Of a DNA stretch of 64,000 nucleotides, positions 10,592 through 22,117 are shown piece by piece. A program made the translations under genes and the position numbers. Source of the DNA: Mantis religiosa (lineage: Eukaryota > Arthropoda > Insecta > Mantodea > Mantidae). The notes under the pieces are model-generated. The model made no database searches, had not been told where the DNA came from, and saw only the letters and a program-made list of their open reading frames with translations. The stretch spans positions 50,742,147 to 50,806,146 of the forward strand of contig CM060951.1 in the NCBI GenBank assembly GCA_030765055.1. The letters run 5' to 3'. How positions within the stretch are numbered: the stretch's first letter is position 1; every line of letters begins with the position of its first letter.

Positions 10592-11321
10592 GTAAGCATT
10601 GTTTTTGGAAAGTTGAATTAACTAAAAAATTCACATTTAATGTGGTCAGATGTTTGTTGCATTCATTGCTATTCTACTTTTGACTTTATATTTATATTCT
10701 AGTTCATTTATGTGTGCACCTTACAGAATTTAAGTAGTTTTACTGAGGATTTGGCAGCCATTGTTTTTTTTTTCAAAGCCAGAAATGTTTTGTTTCCAAA
10801 TTTTGTTTTTGTACTTGAAATAGTGAAAAGATGTTTTTCAACTGAATTACTTAATAAGTAATCAGAGGTTTCTAGTTTGATTATTGAGTGAATCAAGAAA
10901 ATCAAAACTGGAATATGTGAGAGCTGAGTCACATTTTAAATTAGCATCATGTATTAAACTCTGGATAACCTTAATTGCAAAAGCATCTCCATTACCTTTA
11001 CTACTAATGAGCCTTTAAGACAGCTATCTCAATGAGTGACTGTGGTGTAGGAGGATGGAAGATTGGGATTAATGTTTTTGAAAGTATTCAATCCATTATG
11101 GGACTTTTACAAACACTTTCTTCATTAGAAACTAGCTTGTTCACATTAAGATAAAATGGTTCAGATTGCTTCACACAACCTGTGCAGAATGTGAATGATG
11201 CAAGTGAATTTATTCTTGAAGCTTACACTTAGAGTGTGGGAAGCTTTCTTCATATATGCTATGTAATCTCTATGGAGAAGCAATACACTTTTACACCATT
11301 TGCCACATGGCTTTCAAATCT
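10592..11321. other. Intron sequence, nothing recognised
   Basis: This is AT-rich intronic DNA with no open frame resembling a protein family and no repeat that I can match elsewhere in the window. Confidence 0.5.
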
Positions 11322-11566
11322 GCCTATCTAGTGTGGTAATAACGTGTCTACCTCTAATTCAAGAGGTCCCAAATTCAAATCTTGCTTAGGGTTATTTGGA
11401 AAAGTTTTTTTTTTTTTTTTTCCTGGCATTTTCCTTTATTGTGAAAGATGAGTGTTAGGTAACTCTAAGCCCTATAGACCTTGGGCCCATTTGAGCATCA
11501 TTTCATCCATTTCATTGTCCTATACAACTTACGTTGGAGGACATTGAATAGCTTCATTAAACACTC
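11322..11566 (+). mobile_element. SINE family B copy
   Basis: It has a tRNA-like head with a degenerate A box (GTGTGGTAATAACGTGTCTA) and B box (AAATTCAAATC). The family body follows (CCTTTATTGTGAAAGATG, AGCCCTATAGACC, TTGAGCATCATTTCA) and the end GTTGGAGGACATTGAAT. An expanded T run lies near 11,405-11,422. Eroded relative to the copies at 19,688 and 61,377. Confidence 0.8.
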
Positions 11567-12002
11567 CAGCTGTTGTTGCATGCTTTGCAGCTAGCATTTC
11601 TTTACAAGCTAGCAAGAATTTTTGATTAGAAAGTTTTTCATCACTTCTAATACATCTATGATTACATTTTTAAGTTTTTGATATGCTTTTTTCTCTTTGT
11701 TAGTTCACTTGCTGATGTAATCCATAAAAGTACAGGAAAATAATAGAAAAATATGAAATGGGTAATATTAGCTACTTTATGCACATATGCACACTTGAAA
11801 AATGGCACAATGTCATAACCGCTAGAAGAATTTATGGGTAGTTATAATGTACATATTACACATGAAGATGGTCATCTCTTCACTTTTGGATCTAACACAG
11901 GTTGCATTAATGTAGGCATAAACCATGAAAGATAATAATAGAGGTATCCCAAATAGTCACATTCATTCATGACAAAATACAAATTTTTACGAATGTAAAA
12001 CA

Positions 12003-12085
12003 AATGTTTCCTGGATGGAAACCAGGACATCTGTGGTTCAAATCCTGGCCATGGCATTGAATTTTTCATGTTGACCGTTGACCAT
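12003..12085 (+). mobile_element. SINE family A fragment
   Basis: It begins at the anticodon arm (CTGGATGGAAACCAGG), runs through the B box GGTTCAAATCC and ends after TTGAATTTTTCATGTTGAC. The A-box half is missing. Confidence 0.75.
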
Positions 12086-12239
12086 CTATCAAAAATGTTT
12101 ACAAAATTGTGATCTCCTAGTTTCTTGAAATTTCCATCAGTTTCTTTAAAGATAAGTAAAGTTTTTGTTACAGCTTGTTATATTTGTGTAGTACTTGTAG
12201 CTTCACCGTTACTAGCTTCATTTTTTACGTAACTGTTAT

Positions 12240-12348
12240 GTATTGGCATTAAAGGATTTTGGGAAGAACAAATGAAGGACAGGCAGTATGTAGCGCTAAT
12301 AAGTCTTGATGTAAAAGGAGCATTTGATGCAGACTGGTGTCCAGCTAT
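12240..12348 (+). pseudogene. LINE reverse transcriptase relic, left part
   Basis: The plus strand translates to a fragment around LISLDVKGAFDADWCPAI, an RT motif A of LOA/R1-like style. It stops at a CA-rich run where the gypsy element begins. The right part resumes at 17,840. Confidence 0.6.
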
Positions 12349-12371
12349 TACACACACACGCATGCACGCGC

Positions 12372-12894
12372 TGAGGCGGTAATCGGTGGATATAAAGGAT
12401 CCTACACCGAAAGACCGATTTTGCTCCAGGCTAGCGAACCTCATTTGTCAGTATGGGCGAGCGACTCCGTTTCAGGGTCCAGCGATCAAATGAAAATACA
12501 CTGCTTCCTTGAATTTTCCCACCAGTTTACTTATATAACCTCTAGATCACAGCTTTGTCCTCCAAACAACTTGCTCGTTAAATCATTACCTTCCCCGAAA
12601 CGATCCACGATGAAGTGTCGCGCCTTTACTCGATTCTCAGCATCCTTTCCTACCGCAGACTATCTATGCACGCCCCTTTCCTATTTCCATGACTATTCCG
12701 CCCGTATCACGTGACGCATAACCATTTTTATTGGAGGTTCGTTTTCCTCATCTTACTGGACTCTCACCCCCGCCTATATCTGTCCCTCCGGTTTGACCTT
12801 CGGGGTCATGGGAAGAAATATTCAGACTTATTCTTACATTCCTTAGGGGAGTGTTTTCTTCCTCGACGCCTTGACACATTCTTCAGTTAATGTG
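12372..12894 (-). repeat. 3' LTR of the gypsy element (left copy)
   Basis: It aligns end to end with 17,199-17,731, with scattered substitutions and short indels; both begin TGAGGCGGTAATC on the plus strand. The LTR divergence, plus a broken pol, indicates an old insertion. Confidence 0.88.
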
Positions 12895-13537
12895 GTCAAC
12901 AAAAATGATGTGGAGCAAGGAGTTTTCGGGAGCTGTTACATATACACTTAACAAGAGACAAAATATATACATACATAGATATACACATATCCTTAAATGC
13001 ATTGTTACCTAGCAATACCCTGAAATATATTGTTACATATATAAGCCCTTAAATTTTTCTGTTTATTTGTATTTTACATTTCTTGTGCAAGTCTACACTT
13101 TGTTTTGGCATTCAGAACAATGGCTTTGCCTTTCACTTTTTTTTTATTGACATATTAGGTTGGTGCATGTTTGTCTTTTGAGCTCTATACTTTCGTTGCA
13201 ATATTGTGGATAATTAACACTCCGTACACTATCACACGCATCTCACTTGTGCATATCTTGCACAGATTTCTTTCTTCGTACACTATCACACTCTTGTTAT
13301 TTTGAATCACAAACATATAACTCGAATATCAGGAAATATAATTTTTTTTTTTTTTTCCCAATTGTGTCTTTATTCTTTTTGTGTAGACAAGGGTAGCATT
13401 TGGTTTAAGCTCGGGTTCTTACTTCCCAAAAATTTAGCTCTGTATCTATAATTCAATCCTATTTGCGTCAAGCAGTTAGCTTTACAATAATTTTTGCCTT
13501 ACAGTTAATGAGGTCAGTGAGTTCGGGATGCGTCAAG
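12895..13537. other. Gypsy element, non-coding 3' portion
   Basis: This AT-rich stretch between integrase and the 3' LTR has a 15-T run near 13,342-13,357. No envelope-like frame is present. TTAGGTTGGTGCA at 13,157 resembles a mariner terminus but has no partner. Confidence 0.5.
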
Positions 13538-14934
13538 TCATGGCTTGTCGTTGGCAATGGCCAATTCTCTAAAGGGTCTCAATAAAGATAAATTATACTT
13601 TCCTAATTTTTTATTTGTCTTAACATCTTCTAACTCAAAAGAACGGTCACCGAATTGAGCAACGATCACAGCTGGTCCTTCCCAGAGTACATGCAGTCTA
13701 TGTGATGTCTTTGTAATTAGGGAGGACTTGTTATGTGTTCTTATCAGCACCTTTTCTCCTAACTGCGGTGTCCATTTCTTCCTATATCGTTTCTTCTTTT
13801 TATTTCTGTTTTCTGCGTGTTTTCTCAAGCGCTCATAGGCTTTTAAGATCTGTTGACTTTCGCTTTGCTCCTCAGTGTGAATGGCAATTGGTAGCCCTGG
13901 GATTATGTCTTCAGACGGTTCCTTCAAAAGTAGTGTTACTGGAGCTATTCCCGTGTTTGGATTAATGGTGTTATTCATGACACGTTCTATCAGGGGTAAT
14001 TGGGGAACCCACGAGGCATGTTTCTTTTTGTAGGTGAGGATGCGTAGAAAGATGGACAAGTCCCATATGGTCCTTTCACATGGATTACTTTGTGGATGGT
14101 ACGCGGTTGAATTGTAAATTTTTATGCCTGCAGTTCTAATTCTATCCATAAATAATTTGCCCTTACGTATGGACGCATTATCTGCCAAAATGGCGTCCAT
14201 TTTGCCATATTTGGGTATAAAGTCTTCTATGATCTTTGCTGCACAGGCTACACTTGTTAATTTCTTCATTGGGTATAATTTCACAAATTTTGTAAATATG
14301 TCCACCATTACGAAAATATATTTCATCCCTGCTGTTCCCGTAGATAATGGTCCATTTGAGTCGATTGTTACCAATGCTAGTGGCTTGTCGCGGAGTATGG
14401 AAATTGGTGGTGTGTCGTATTTCACGTTAAGGGGTTTTGCTTTCTGGCAGATGATACATCAGATATGCGTTGACGAACTTTATGTTGTAATCGGGGAATG
14501 TAAAAATATTGTTCGATTGTCAGGCATGTCTTCTCGGTTCCTCCATGAATGATGGCTGTATGAAACGAGACAATAATTAAGTTTTCTATTATGCGTGGTG
14601 CGTACGTCCGCCATGTTAAGTGGTGTCTACCTTGCAGTTTGTACAGGATTCCGTCGCGTTTTCCAAATGATCCTTTCGTGTCCTTCTGAATATCTGGAGC
14701 TGTTGTGAAAATTTCTGCTAATTTGGGGTCCTCCTGTTGAAGTTGTCGTATGTTTTTTACTTGTTTGATTAACATTTTGTTTAGATGGGTGTCTATTTTT
14801 AGGATGTGTACTTCACGTGTGTTGCCTTGGCATTCTGGTATGGCTCCTTTTGTGGTCAGTCTAGACAGCGTGTCTGCGAAGATGTTTTGGTTTCCACGAG
14901 GCTCACATGGTCCGAAAATATTATGATTTTGCAA
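13538..14934 (-). pseudogene. Gypsy integrase region
   Basis: The first part on the minus strand (14,422-14,934) has the zinc-binding arrangement before the core (HTAIIHGGTEKTC and on). The second (13,538-14,425) holds the catalytic core: VTIDSNGPLSTGTAGMKYIF with the first Asp, AILADNASI with the second, and SNPCERT with the Glu. A C-terminal domain follows (EKVLIRTHNKSS, LWEGPAVIV, YNLSLLRPF), matching the chromatin-facing end of gypsy integrases. The two pieces are in different frames, so no complete enzyme is made. Confidence 0.85.
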
Positions 14935-16985
14935 TTAAAGATGTAGTCTCTGAATTTTTGAATAGCGAAAAAGATTGTTGCTATTTCCTGTTCCGTTACA
15001 CATGCTATTTTCTCTGTGTGTGTCAAGTTTCTAGATGCCATACTTATAACGTACTATTGTCCTTTGTCATCTCTTTGACATAGAACTGCTCCGAAACCAG
15101 AAATTGATGCGTCCGTGTAAATGTATTGGGGTTTGTCGGTGCGGGGTCGTTCCAATAAAATAGCTTGTCCGAATAATTCTTTTACTCTTTCGAATGCATT
15201 TTGGTGTGTGCTCGTCCAGCGCCATCTTACGCTTTTCTTTAACAACTCTCTAAGGGGTGCCACTTCTTTAGCGTAATTAATTAGAAATCGTGCCTCATAC
15301 TGGAATATGCCCAATACTCGGCGTAGCTGCCTTATGTTTCTTGGTGCTGGGATTTCTGCAATTGTTCGGATTCTTTCTTTATCTGGAGAAATACCTTTCT
15401 CCGAAATGACGTATCCTAGGAATTTGGTTTCTTATTGGAAGAATTTGGTTTTTTTTTAGTTCAACGTCAGCCCGTTTGATCTTAATTTTGTAATGACGTA
15501 ATCCAAATATTGTATGTGTTCGTCTATCGTATTGTCGTGTAGTAAAAAATCATCGATATATTCGGTCAGGAATTCTTGAGCAGTATCTCCAAATATGGCA
15601 TACATGGCTCTTAAAAACCTGCTTGCACTTACTGACATGCCAAACGATAGTCTGGTAAACTCTAACACTCGACCCTGATGTAGGAATCCCATAAATTTTC
15701 TTAAGTGTGGTGGTATAGGGATCTGTAGGTACGAGTTTGTCAAATCGATGGAGGAAAACCATTTTTTTCTTCCGATGCTGGTGAGTATTTGTTCTGTGCC
15801 AATGGTCCGAAAATTATCTGGTATAATAAACTGATTCAGGTGCCTGGCATCTATTGTTATGCGTGCTTTCCCATTGCTTTTGGCACTATGCAGAGGGGGT
15901 TTATGTAGGGGTATTTGATTCTTGAATTATCTTTTGTTCTAGCATTTCTTTAATGGCGTCTTCTACTGCTGGTTTTAAATTTAGTGGAATGTTCCTGCAT
16001 TTATAGTGCCATGGTTTTACTTCTTTAATTTGAAAGTCGTAGCAGAAGGATGTACATAGGCCTGTTTTTTCCGTAAAAGCAGCTCTGTTCTTCCACAGAA
16101 CAGAAAAAAAAGATTCTTTTTGTCTTTCGTCCAAGTGTGTGAGTCCATTCACTTTCTCCCCTAATTTGGAACGCATTTTTAAATTTAGGTCAAGGACCTG
16201 GCATGCGGTTTCGAAGGGTGGCTTTTTCTCCAGCTGTTTGGGTCTGTCGTTCACACTCACTGTCATGGAGCCATTCATTACTATCGTGACAGGGGAAAAA
16301 CTTGCTTTTTCGTCCCTGCTGATTAGGTCAGTTCCCTCGCCATTAATCAAGTCAAAACTTTTACAACTCTCATGTGTGCTAACAATTTCCTCAGTCTTTA
16401 AGATCACAAGGTAAATATCTTTGCTTATATTAATGCATTGAACAAAAAATTGTTCCTCCTCCAATTGATTTTCGGCTTCTGTTAATTGCATGTTGGGAAC
16501 TGCCTGCTGGTAAAAAGGAATTGGAAACTCTTCGTTGTCACCTCGAATGGTTAAAATTCTGTCTGTGTAATTAATCTTTGCGTGAAATGGTGGAAGAAAT
16601 CGCTTCCTAGAATAACTCTTACAGCCAAATGCGGTATTATTAAAAAAATGACTTCTACATGATTTTGGCCTAAAGTGAATGGAATCATAACTTGTTTTTG
16701 TATACGTTGTTTTTGTCTTCCTATGGCCATTAGTACGTACACATTTTTGGTGGGTAACGTTTGTAGGTGTATGCCTTTCGTTTCCAAGTGATTAAAGAAT
16801 TTTAGACTACAGACATATGCCATCGCTCCAGTGTCTAGCATTGCCTGGAAAGTTTCATCTGCTATGGTGATCTCTCTTTGTGGCGTTTCTGCTTTGTCTT
16901 GCTGTATTGTATCTGTGTTCATGTTTCCGGCATTGTTTTCAACTGTCAAGTCTTTATCCTCATCATGTATCTGTAGTTGTGCCAT
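14856..16985 (-). pseudogene. Gypsy protease, reverse transcriptase and RNase H remnants
   Basis: Read right to left. 16,551-16,985 is an aspartic protease (AMLDTGAMAYVC active site, VILGSDFF flap end). 15,901-16,491 leads into the RT fingers (PLNLKPAVEDAIKEMLEQKI). 15,456-15,762 is the RT palm (FTRLSFGMSVSASRF, then YIDDFLL with the catalytic pair intact). 15,054-15,314 and 14,856-15,041 are RNase H (YTDASISGFGAVL). Individual motifs are well kept, but stops and shifts separate every block. Confidence 0.85.
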
Positions 16986-17198
16986 TGTATTTTTAGTGTT
17001 CCCATTTTTTTGAACATACCTCGCGTTCTCAGCATCTGTTGCTCTGGGTGTTGTCTCCTTGCGGTAATCTCATTCTCTGTGTCTGTTGCACCGGGTGTTG
17101 TCTCTGGGCGGTAATCTCGTTCTCGGTGTGATGGTCTCGAAGGAGATGTTGGTGGTTGTGGAAGCTCGCCGGGTGGTTAAGACACGTTGGGTGCCATT

Positions 17199-17731
17199 TG
17201 AGGCGGTAATCAGTGGATATAAAGGATCCTACACCGAAAGACCGATTTTGCTCCGGGCTAGCGAACCTTGTTTGTCAGTATGGGCAAGCGACTCATTTTC
17301 AGGTTCCAGTGATCAAATGAAAATACACTCTGCTTCCTTGAATTTTCCCACCAGTTTATTTATATAACCTTTAGATCACAGCTTTGTCCTCCAAAGAACT
17401 TGCTCATTACAACGTTACCTTCCCCGAAACGATCCACGATGAAGTGTCGCGCCTTTATTCGATTCTCAGCGCCGTTTCCTACCGCAGACTATCTATGCAC
17501 GCCTCTTTCCTATTTCCATTACTATTCCGCCCGTATCACGTGACGCATAACCATTTTTTTTGGAGGTTCGTTTTCCTCATTTTTATTCTTACTGGACTCT
17601 CACCCCCGCCTATATCTGTCCCTCCGGTTTGACCTTCGGGGTCATGGGAAGAAATATTCAGACTTCTTCTCAGATTCCTTAGGGGAGTGTTTTCTTCCTC
17701 GACGCCTTGACACATTCTTTAGTTAATGTAG
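17199..17731 (-). repeat. 5' LTR of the gypsy element (right copy)
   Basis: Counterpart of 12,372-12,894. The right edge is set where the two copies stop aligning (after AGTTAATGTAGT). It is followed by three tandem units of AACTGCGGTTTCT and then a CA-rich run. Confidence 0.85.
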
Positions 17732-17744
17732 TTTTTGTTCCCCC

Positions 17745-17796
17745 AACTGCGGTTTCTCTCCCAACTGCGGTTTCTGTCCCCAACTGCGGTTTCTGA
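17745..17796. repeat. Three tandem 18-19 bp units
   Basis: AACTGCGGTTTCT starts at 17,745, 17,763 and 17,782, each followed by a C-rich spacer. It lies between the outer LTR edge and a (CA)n run. Confidence 0.85.
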
Positions 17797-17839
17797 CTCA
17801 GTGCGCACACGCGTGCACACACGAACACACACACACATG

Positions 17840-18420
17840 ACATTAAAATATCCAAGAAACCTTTACAAGACTTGTGCTGTGGTTATGGTTTCTGGAATCT
17901 AAGGAACAATTTACTACTACAAATAAAGTAGACAAAAGTCATTGCCTTTGTTGATCCAAGGTACAACAGAAGTAGAAATTAAAAAAGATGTGAACATTGA
18001 GTTAAGGTAGATCACATCATGGGCTCAAGATAATAGAATAATATTTAATGAGCAAAAATCAAAACTCATAGTAGTAACAAAGAAAAGCTTAAGATCAAAC
18101 ATCATAAGTATTTCTCAGTAACAGATGATTCTATAATGAAGATGGAATGAAGTATTTAGAAATATTTATTGAGAGGAAGTGCAAGTTTAACAGGCATATA
18201 AATCATGTAACCGGAAAATGTATCAAACTCATACATGTTCTGTCTAAATCACCAAAACTCAACTGGGGCTCAGACAAGACTTTATAAGGATTATATGTAA
18301 TTCGGCCATACTACCTTTCTTATCTTACGGAACACCTGGATGGATAGAGAACATATATTGCAGAAGTATGTCAATCAAATTCAAAAAAGTGTTATGTTTT
18401 GTCATTATGCTATATTCTCT
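17840..18420 (+). pseudogene. LINE reverse transcriptase relic, right part
   Basis: Broken plus-strand frames resume the RT that was cut at 12,348: KYPRNLYKTC, then a palm/thumb-like stretch (TEVEIKKDVNIEL, SWAQDNRIIFNEQKSKLIVV, FLSYGTPGW). Several stops make this an old relic. Confidence 0.6.
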
Positions 18421-18984
18421 CATATACATCTTTTATATTAACATAATTATAAAATCTAGAAAGTGCTTCCAGTTCACTAAGAAAAGTAAACAGGATGTAT
18501 CATATGATGCCCTAAGAAGCTACAGCTACAAGCTGTAAATGATAACATGTAGTATGCTTCATATAATGGAACGTGTTGATGAATAAAGATCTTAAAAAGC
18601 CATGTATTTGTACTCACAGACACTGTTAACATGTTACTTGTCACACATCCTTTAATAGTTTTCTTTTGAAATGTTCTTTAAATTACTGTCCAACATTATT
18701 ATATTTGAAGAGCACCTAAAATGCTGCATTTTTTATGTTTTATGTGACTAAACTGCAAGAATCAAAATGTTAATAATAAAGAAATGTAGAGATCAGTATA
18801 CAGAAGTTTAGTGTAACTGTAGAATTATGTATTCAGAATATAAATATATATTGGCTTATATTTTTCATTCAGTGTTGTTGAATTACAACAATAACTAGTG
18901 ATACACACATGTATCACTAAGGATGCTTTATGAAAAAAGGTATTGTCTTAGTTTCATCCTTGAAAGCCTCACTGCCTACCACAT

Positions 18985-19115
18985 CCACTGCCTCCCCCTT
19001 TAGGGTAAGTTACCTGTTTGAAATCATTTCTGGAGTTTTCCCTTATCCTGAGAAATAAATGTTGGGTAATTTTAAGCTCCATAGATCCCAAGCTCTGGTT
19101 TTCTTCTGGAGAATG
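18985..19115 (+). mobile_element. SINE family B fragment
   Basis: Only the body is left: GGGTAAGTTACCTG, GTTTTCCCTTATCCTGAGAA and the AAGCTCCATAGATCCC box. Both the tRNA head and the tail are missing. Confidence 0.7.
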
Positions 19116-19372
19116 TTCCTCAGTTGTTAATGCAAGTTTGAATGTGCATTTTAAGCAGTTCTTACTGAGGGACGACTATGTATTTATATTCATTGTTCTA
19201 TTCTTTATAGTGAACCAGAACATAGACAGTCTTTCTCCAGGTATTTAAAATAAATATAAAATGTTAATACATAGTCAAGTTTATTCATATTAACTTACAC
19301 TTTAAATATGGACATGGTTAGTAGAATTACTAAGAAAGAATGTTAAATTTATTTTGTTTTTATATCTTATAG

Positions 19373-19535
19373 GAAACTCGAAGATGGCTGAAGATATGGA
19401 GGCGAAACTTCCAAAGTTTGTGCCAGAGAAACTGCGATATGTTTGTGGTGCACCAAACTGCAATTACCTTACTGTTGATGATACCATGTTGCGTTACCAC
19501 TTAAGAGCCCTGCATTTTGATCAGACTTCATACAG
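19373..19535 (+). CDS. Zinc-finger gene, coding exon 3
   Basis: The acceptor TATCTTATAG ends at 19,372 and the donor GTAAGA starts at 19,536; the exon enters in phase 1 and leaves in phase 2. It encodes an acidic lead (NSKMAEDMEAKL), then a finger with an enlarged first loop, CGAPNCNYLTVDDTMLRYHL plus RALH, and the first residues of the next finger, which is completed by exon 4. A finger split by an intron is uncommon in tandem-array C2H2 genes and suggests an old, conserved architecture (inference). Confidence 0.85.
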
Positions 19536-19687
19536 GTAAGAAGATACTGTCTTGTTACTTTAATGCAGCAAGTTTGTTGGTTCTGCTTACTGAACTTAGG
19601 TGATTTGATTGTAAGGTTGTGTGGTGCATCTGGCCACAGATGGACCCTTAAACCTCACACAGTCACTTGCTCTAGCCTTAGATTCCT

Positions 19688-19930
19688 AAGCCCACCTCGG
19701 TAGCGTGGTCTGCCTCATGTTCAAGAGGCCCCAAGTTCGAATCTGGTCAGGGTAAGTTACCTGGATAAGATTTTTTCTGGGGTTTTCCCTTATCCTGAAA
19801 GACGAATGTTGGGTAACTCTAAGCTCTATGGACCCTGGGCTCATTTGAGCATCATTTCACCCATTCCATTCATCGTCCGATATGAGTTAACCTTGGAGGA
19901 TGTAAATTACCCCCAAAAAACAAAAAAACT
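19688..19930 (+). mobile_element. SINE family B copy
   Basis: The copy begins CCCACCTCGGTAGCGTGGTC and has B box AAGTTCGAATC. The full body follows (GGTTTTCCCTTATCCTGAAA, AAGCTCTATGGACCCTGGGC, TTGAGCATCATTTCACCC), and it ends GGAGGATGTAAATT plus an A-rich tail. It is one of the better-kept copies and helps define the family at about 230 bp. Confidence 0.88.
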
Positions 19931-20037
19931 TAGATTTCTAAATTTCCCAGTCTCGGTTAATAATATGGAAATAAGTTTCATAGTGTAAATTATTCAACAT
20001 TTCTGCTAGAAGCACACTTCTGAAAAACTAGTTGAGT

Positions 20038-20518
20038 CCCCCCCAACCCAGGGGCCTTCTTTGGTAGCTATGGGATTGGCGATCCCGGGGTCCTGAGCCA
20101 AATCTCTCAATTGGGAGCCTCTGAGTGGTGAGAGAGCTATTGCGAAATGCCCTAAAACGTTGGTCCACATCTGTGTTTGACCCTAACCTCTCTCGTTGAG
20201 TAACAACAAAGATGGCAGTTAAATTCCAGTGATGGCATTGCTGTTTTAGGTGCACATTTGCAGTTGTTACGTATAACCAATGACATACTAAAAGGCGGAG
20301 CTCAGCAGAATGTGGAGTAATACTATATTCTAACAGCGAAGAGATTATAGTTTTTACTTTGCTTTTGTCTTAATTGTGTTAGTTTATTTTGTTTGCAATT
20401 TTAATTTTGATTGTTTATGATTCATAGTTGCATTTATATCTGGCTTTTGCCATGACAACGTTTTTTAAAGGGCACTGATGACCTTGAAGTTGAGCACCCT
20501 TATATGCACATCATCATC
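20038..20518 (+). mobile_element. Short LINE derivative with LINE head and tail, no ORFs
   Basis: The first about 130 bp (GGCGATCCCGGGGTCCTGAG and on) match the 5' UTR of the intact LINE near 1,871-1,930. The last about 90 bp (TATCTGGCTTTTGCCATGAC, then the stem-loop) match its 3' end. The middle 250 bp match neither ORF. An 8-bp repeat AGTTGAGT at 20,030-20,037 and 20,519-20,526 may be the target duplication. It is either an internal deletion of a diverged LINE or a non-autonomous partner moved by the LINE machinery. Confidence 0.72.
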
Positions 20519-20526
20519 AGTTGAGT

Positions 20527-22117
20527 GCTTTGGTCACTGGTTACATTTACAGTAGCTTCAGCAGTGCTTGCAAATCCTTGTCCCTTTAGATTGAGCTTTT
20601 GGCCACAGAAAGTGATAAGCCAGGAGATGACATCTGAAGGTTTTTAAAGATGCTCCAAAGCAGTGATGTGTTGTGAGGAAATTTTATACCGGTGCTGATT
20701 GGTGTGATGGTATGTTGTGCAAAAGAAACCAAGTCTTTTGTTTCCATATTTTTTTACTGTATCCTTAAAAAATGCAGGGAAAGATTTCTATATACAATTC
20801 TTTCATTACAGTTTGAGGTGGAATCAATTCAGTGGAAGACACAATGTGTACACATTCAGTGCTTGGTTCATTTGCTGCAGTTATTGGTCAACCACTCTGC
20901 TGATCATTTTTTATTCTATCACAGCTTTACAGAAATATTTATGCCTAGCATAGGATCATTATATTATATGGTAACCTATTCATGGGCTCTATTAAGAGAA
21001 GCAAGAATTTCTGGCATAGGTTGTCAAACAGAAGAAATCCTTGTGACTTTCATGATTTTAATGCTATTTTCCTGTAGTATATGAGGATTAGAACAATACA
21101 CTCTGCTTTTCAAAAATCCCATAAATAAAAAACACAATTCATTAGATGAGCTGAACAAGTGGACCACAAATTGTCATTAAATACCTCTCTTAATTCATTT
21201 AATGATTTGGTAACCACGTATGCTTTTGGAGAATCTTGTAATGAACTTTAAGATTTTTCTTCTGTCAAGTAATTGAAAATTGACCCTAGAATTAGTTTTC
21301 ATATCACTCTGCATTGTTTCATGAAAGAAATGAAGATTTATATTCTTCTGGCACTTATTGCACATCAGGTATGTTAACACTACTTCACTGCCCTAACACC
21401 ATATAACCATTAAAACTTAAAACAGAATTTTCCCTTACAAGAAATTCATCTATCAACCTTGGCCAGTCCCAAGAGTTAAAAAAGTTTCCAGAAAAGAAAA
21501 AATTTTAGCATCTCAAAAGATGTGATCAAAGATGCTTAGGCAAGACCGAACCTGAAAACCAGACTGAAAGAACCCCGACAATATATAAAATACAAACAAA
21601 TGGAGAAATTGGCCACAGCAGCACACTCTTGTAACAGCCACCACCAGAGAGACCTCCCCCATCATTACAGCTAGTTTAGCCCACTCATACTCTCGAGGCT
21701 TCAAAAGTGTTTTTTCCCCAAACTGTGCGTGAGCCATCTCAGAATTTCTGAAGGTTTGCTGCCCTCTTTTGCAAGAAATCTAATGATGATGCATTGCGCA
21801 CCAGACATATGCACCTCTTGCTACTCATGGCATATTGATGCAGCCCAGTTCTCTGCGGTGCATGCGTGCACAATACCCTCTCTTCACATACCCCCAACAA
21901 CCTACTGACAAAGTCTCTCCTAAAAATTATTACCAACAGCAGCGTTAAATTAAAATTTCTTTCATATTTGATCTGTCATTATATGAGTAATGTAATACTG
22001 AGCAGGTAAATAGTCCTGCTTTAAGAGGTTACCTGTGCTGCTTTGCAGGTTGTCTTTCTTATGCTATGTAATTTCATATATTAAATATATGTCATAAACT
22101 GTACTCTTAAATTGCAG
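20527..22117. other. Intron sequence, no recognised feature
   Basis: I cannot assign any gene or known element. The section at about 21,500-21,940 is less AT-rich and keeps a stop-poor minus-strand reading in places, so it could be an eroded mobile-element ORF, but I recognise no motif. Confidence 0.4.

Larger units (their letters stand above)
12372..17731 (-). mobile_element. Degenerate Ty3/gypsy-type LTR retrotransposon
   Basis: Two direct repeats of about 525 bp (12,372-12,894 and 17,199-17,731) frame a minus-strand pol region in the order protease, RT, RNase H, integrase, as in Ty3/gypsy. The 5' LTR is the right one. It is followed after two bases by a primer-binding-like TGGCACCCAACGTG. 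Only about 200 bp separate that site from protease, so nearly all of gag is gone. Pol is split by stops and frameshifts and no envelope frame is seen. The outer right boundary is uncertain: no canonical TG is obvious and the polypurine tract is unclear. It sits inside an older LINE relic (12,240-12,348 and 17,840-18,420). Confidence 0.88.

Noticed and set aside
13157..13169. TTAGGTTGGTGCA resembling a mariner terminal repeat
   Set aside because: No inverted partner or transposase nearby; it lies inside the gypsy element, so it is probably chance.
17745..17830. Tandem units and CA run considered as a CRISPR-like array
   Set aside because: Only three short units with 5-6 base spacers of similar sequence, in a eukaryotic transposon context.
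20692..21084. 130-codon plus-strand open frame in intron 3
   Set aside because: Rich in Phe, Leu and Ser with no motif and no splice signals that would fit the gene's phases.
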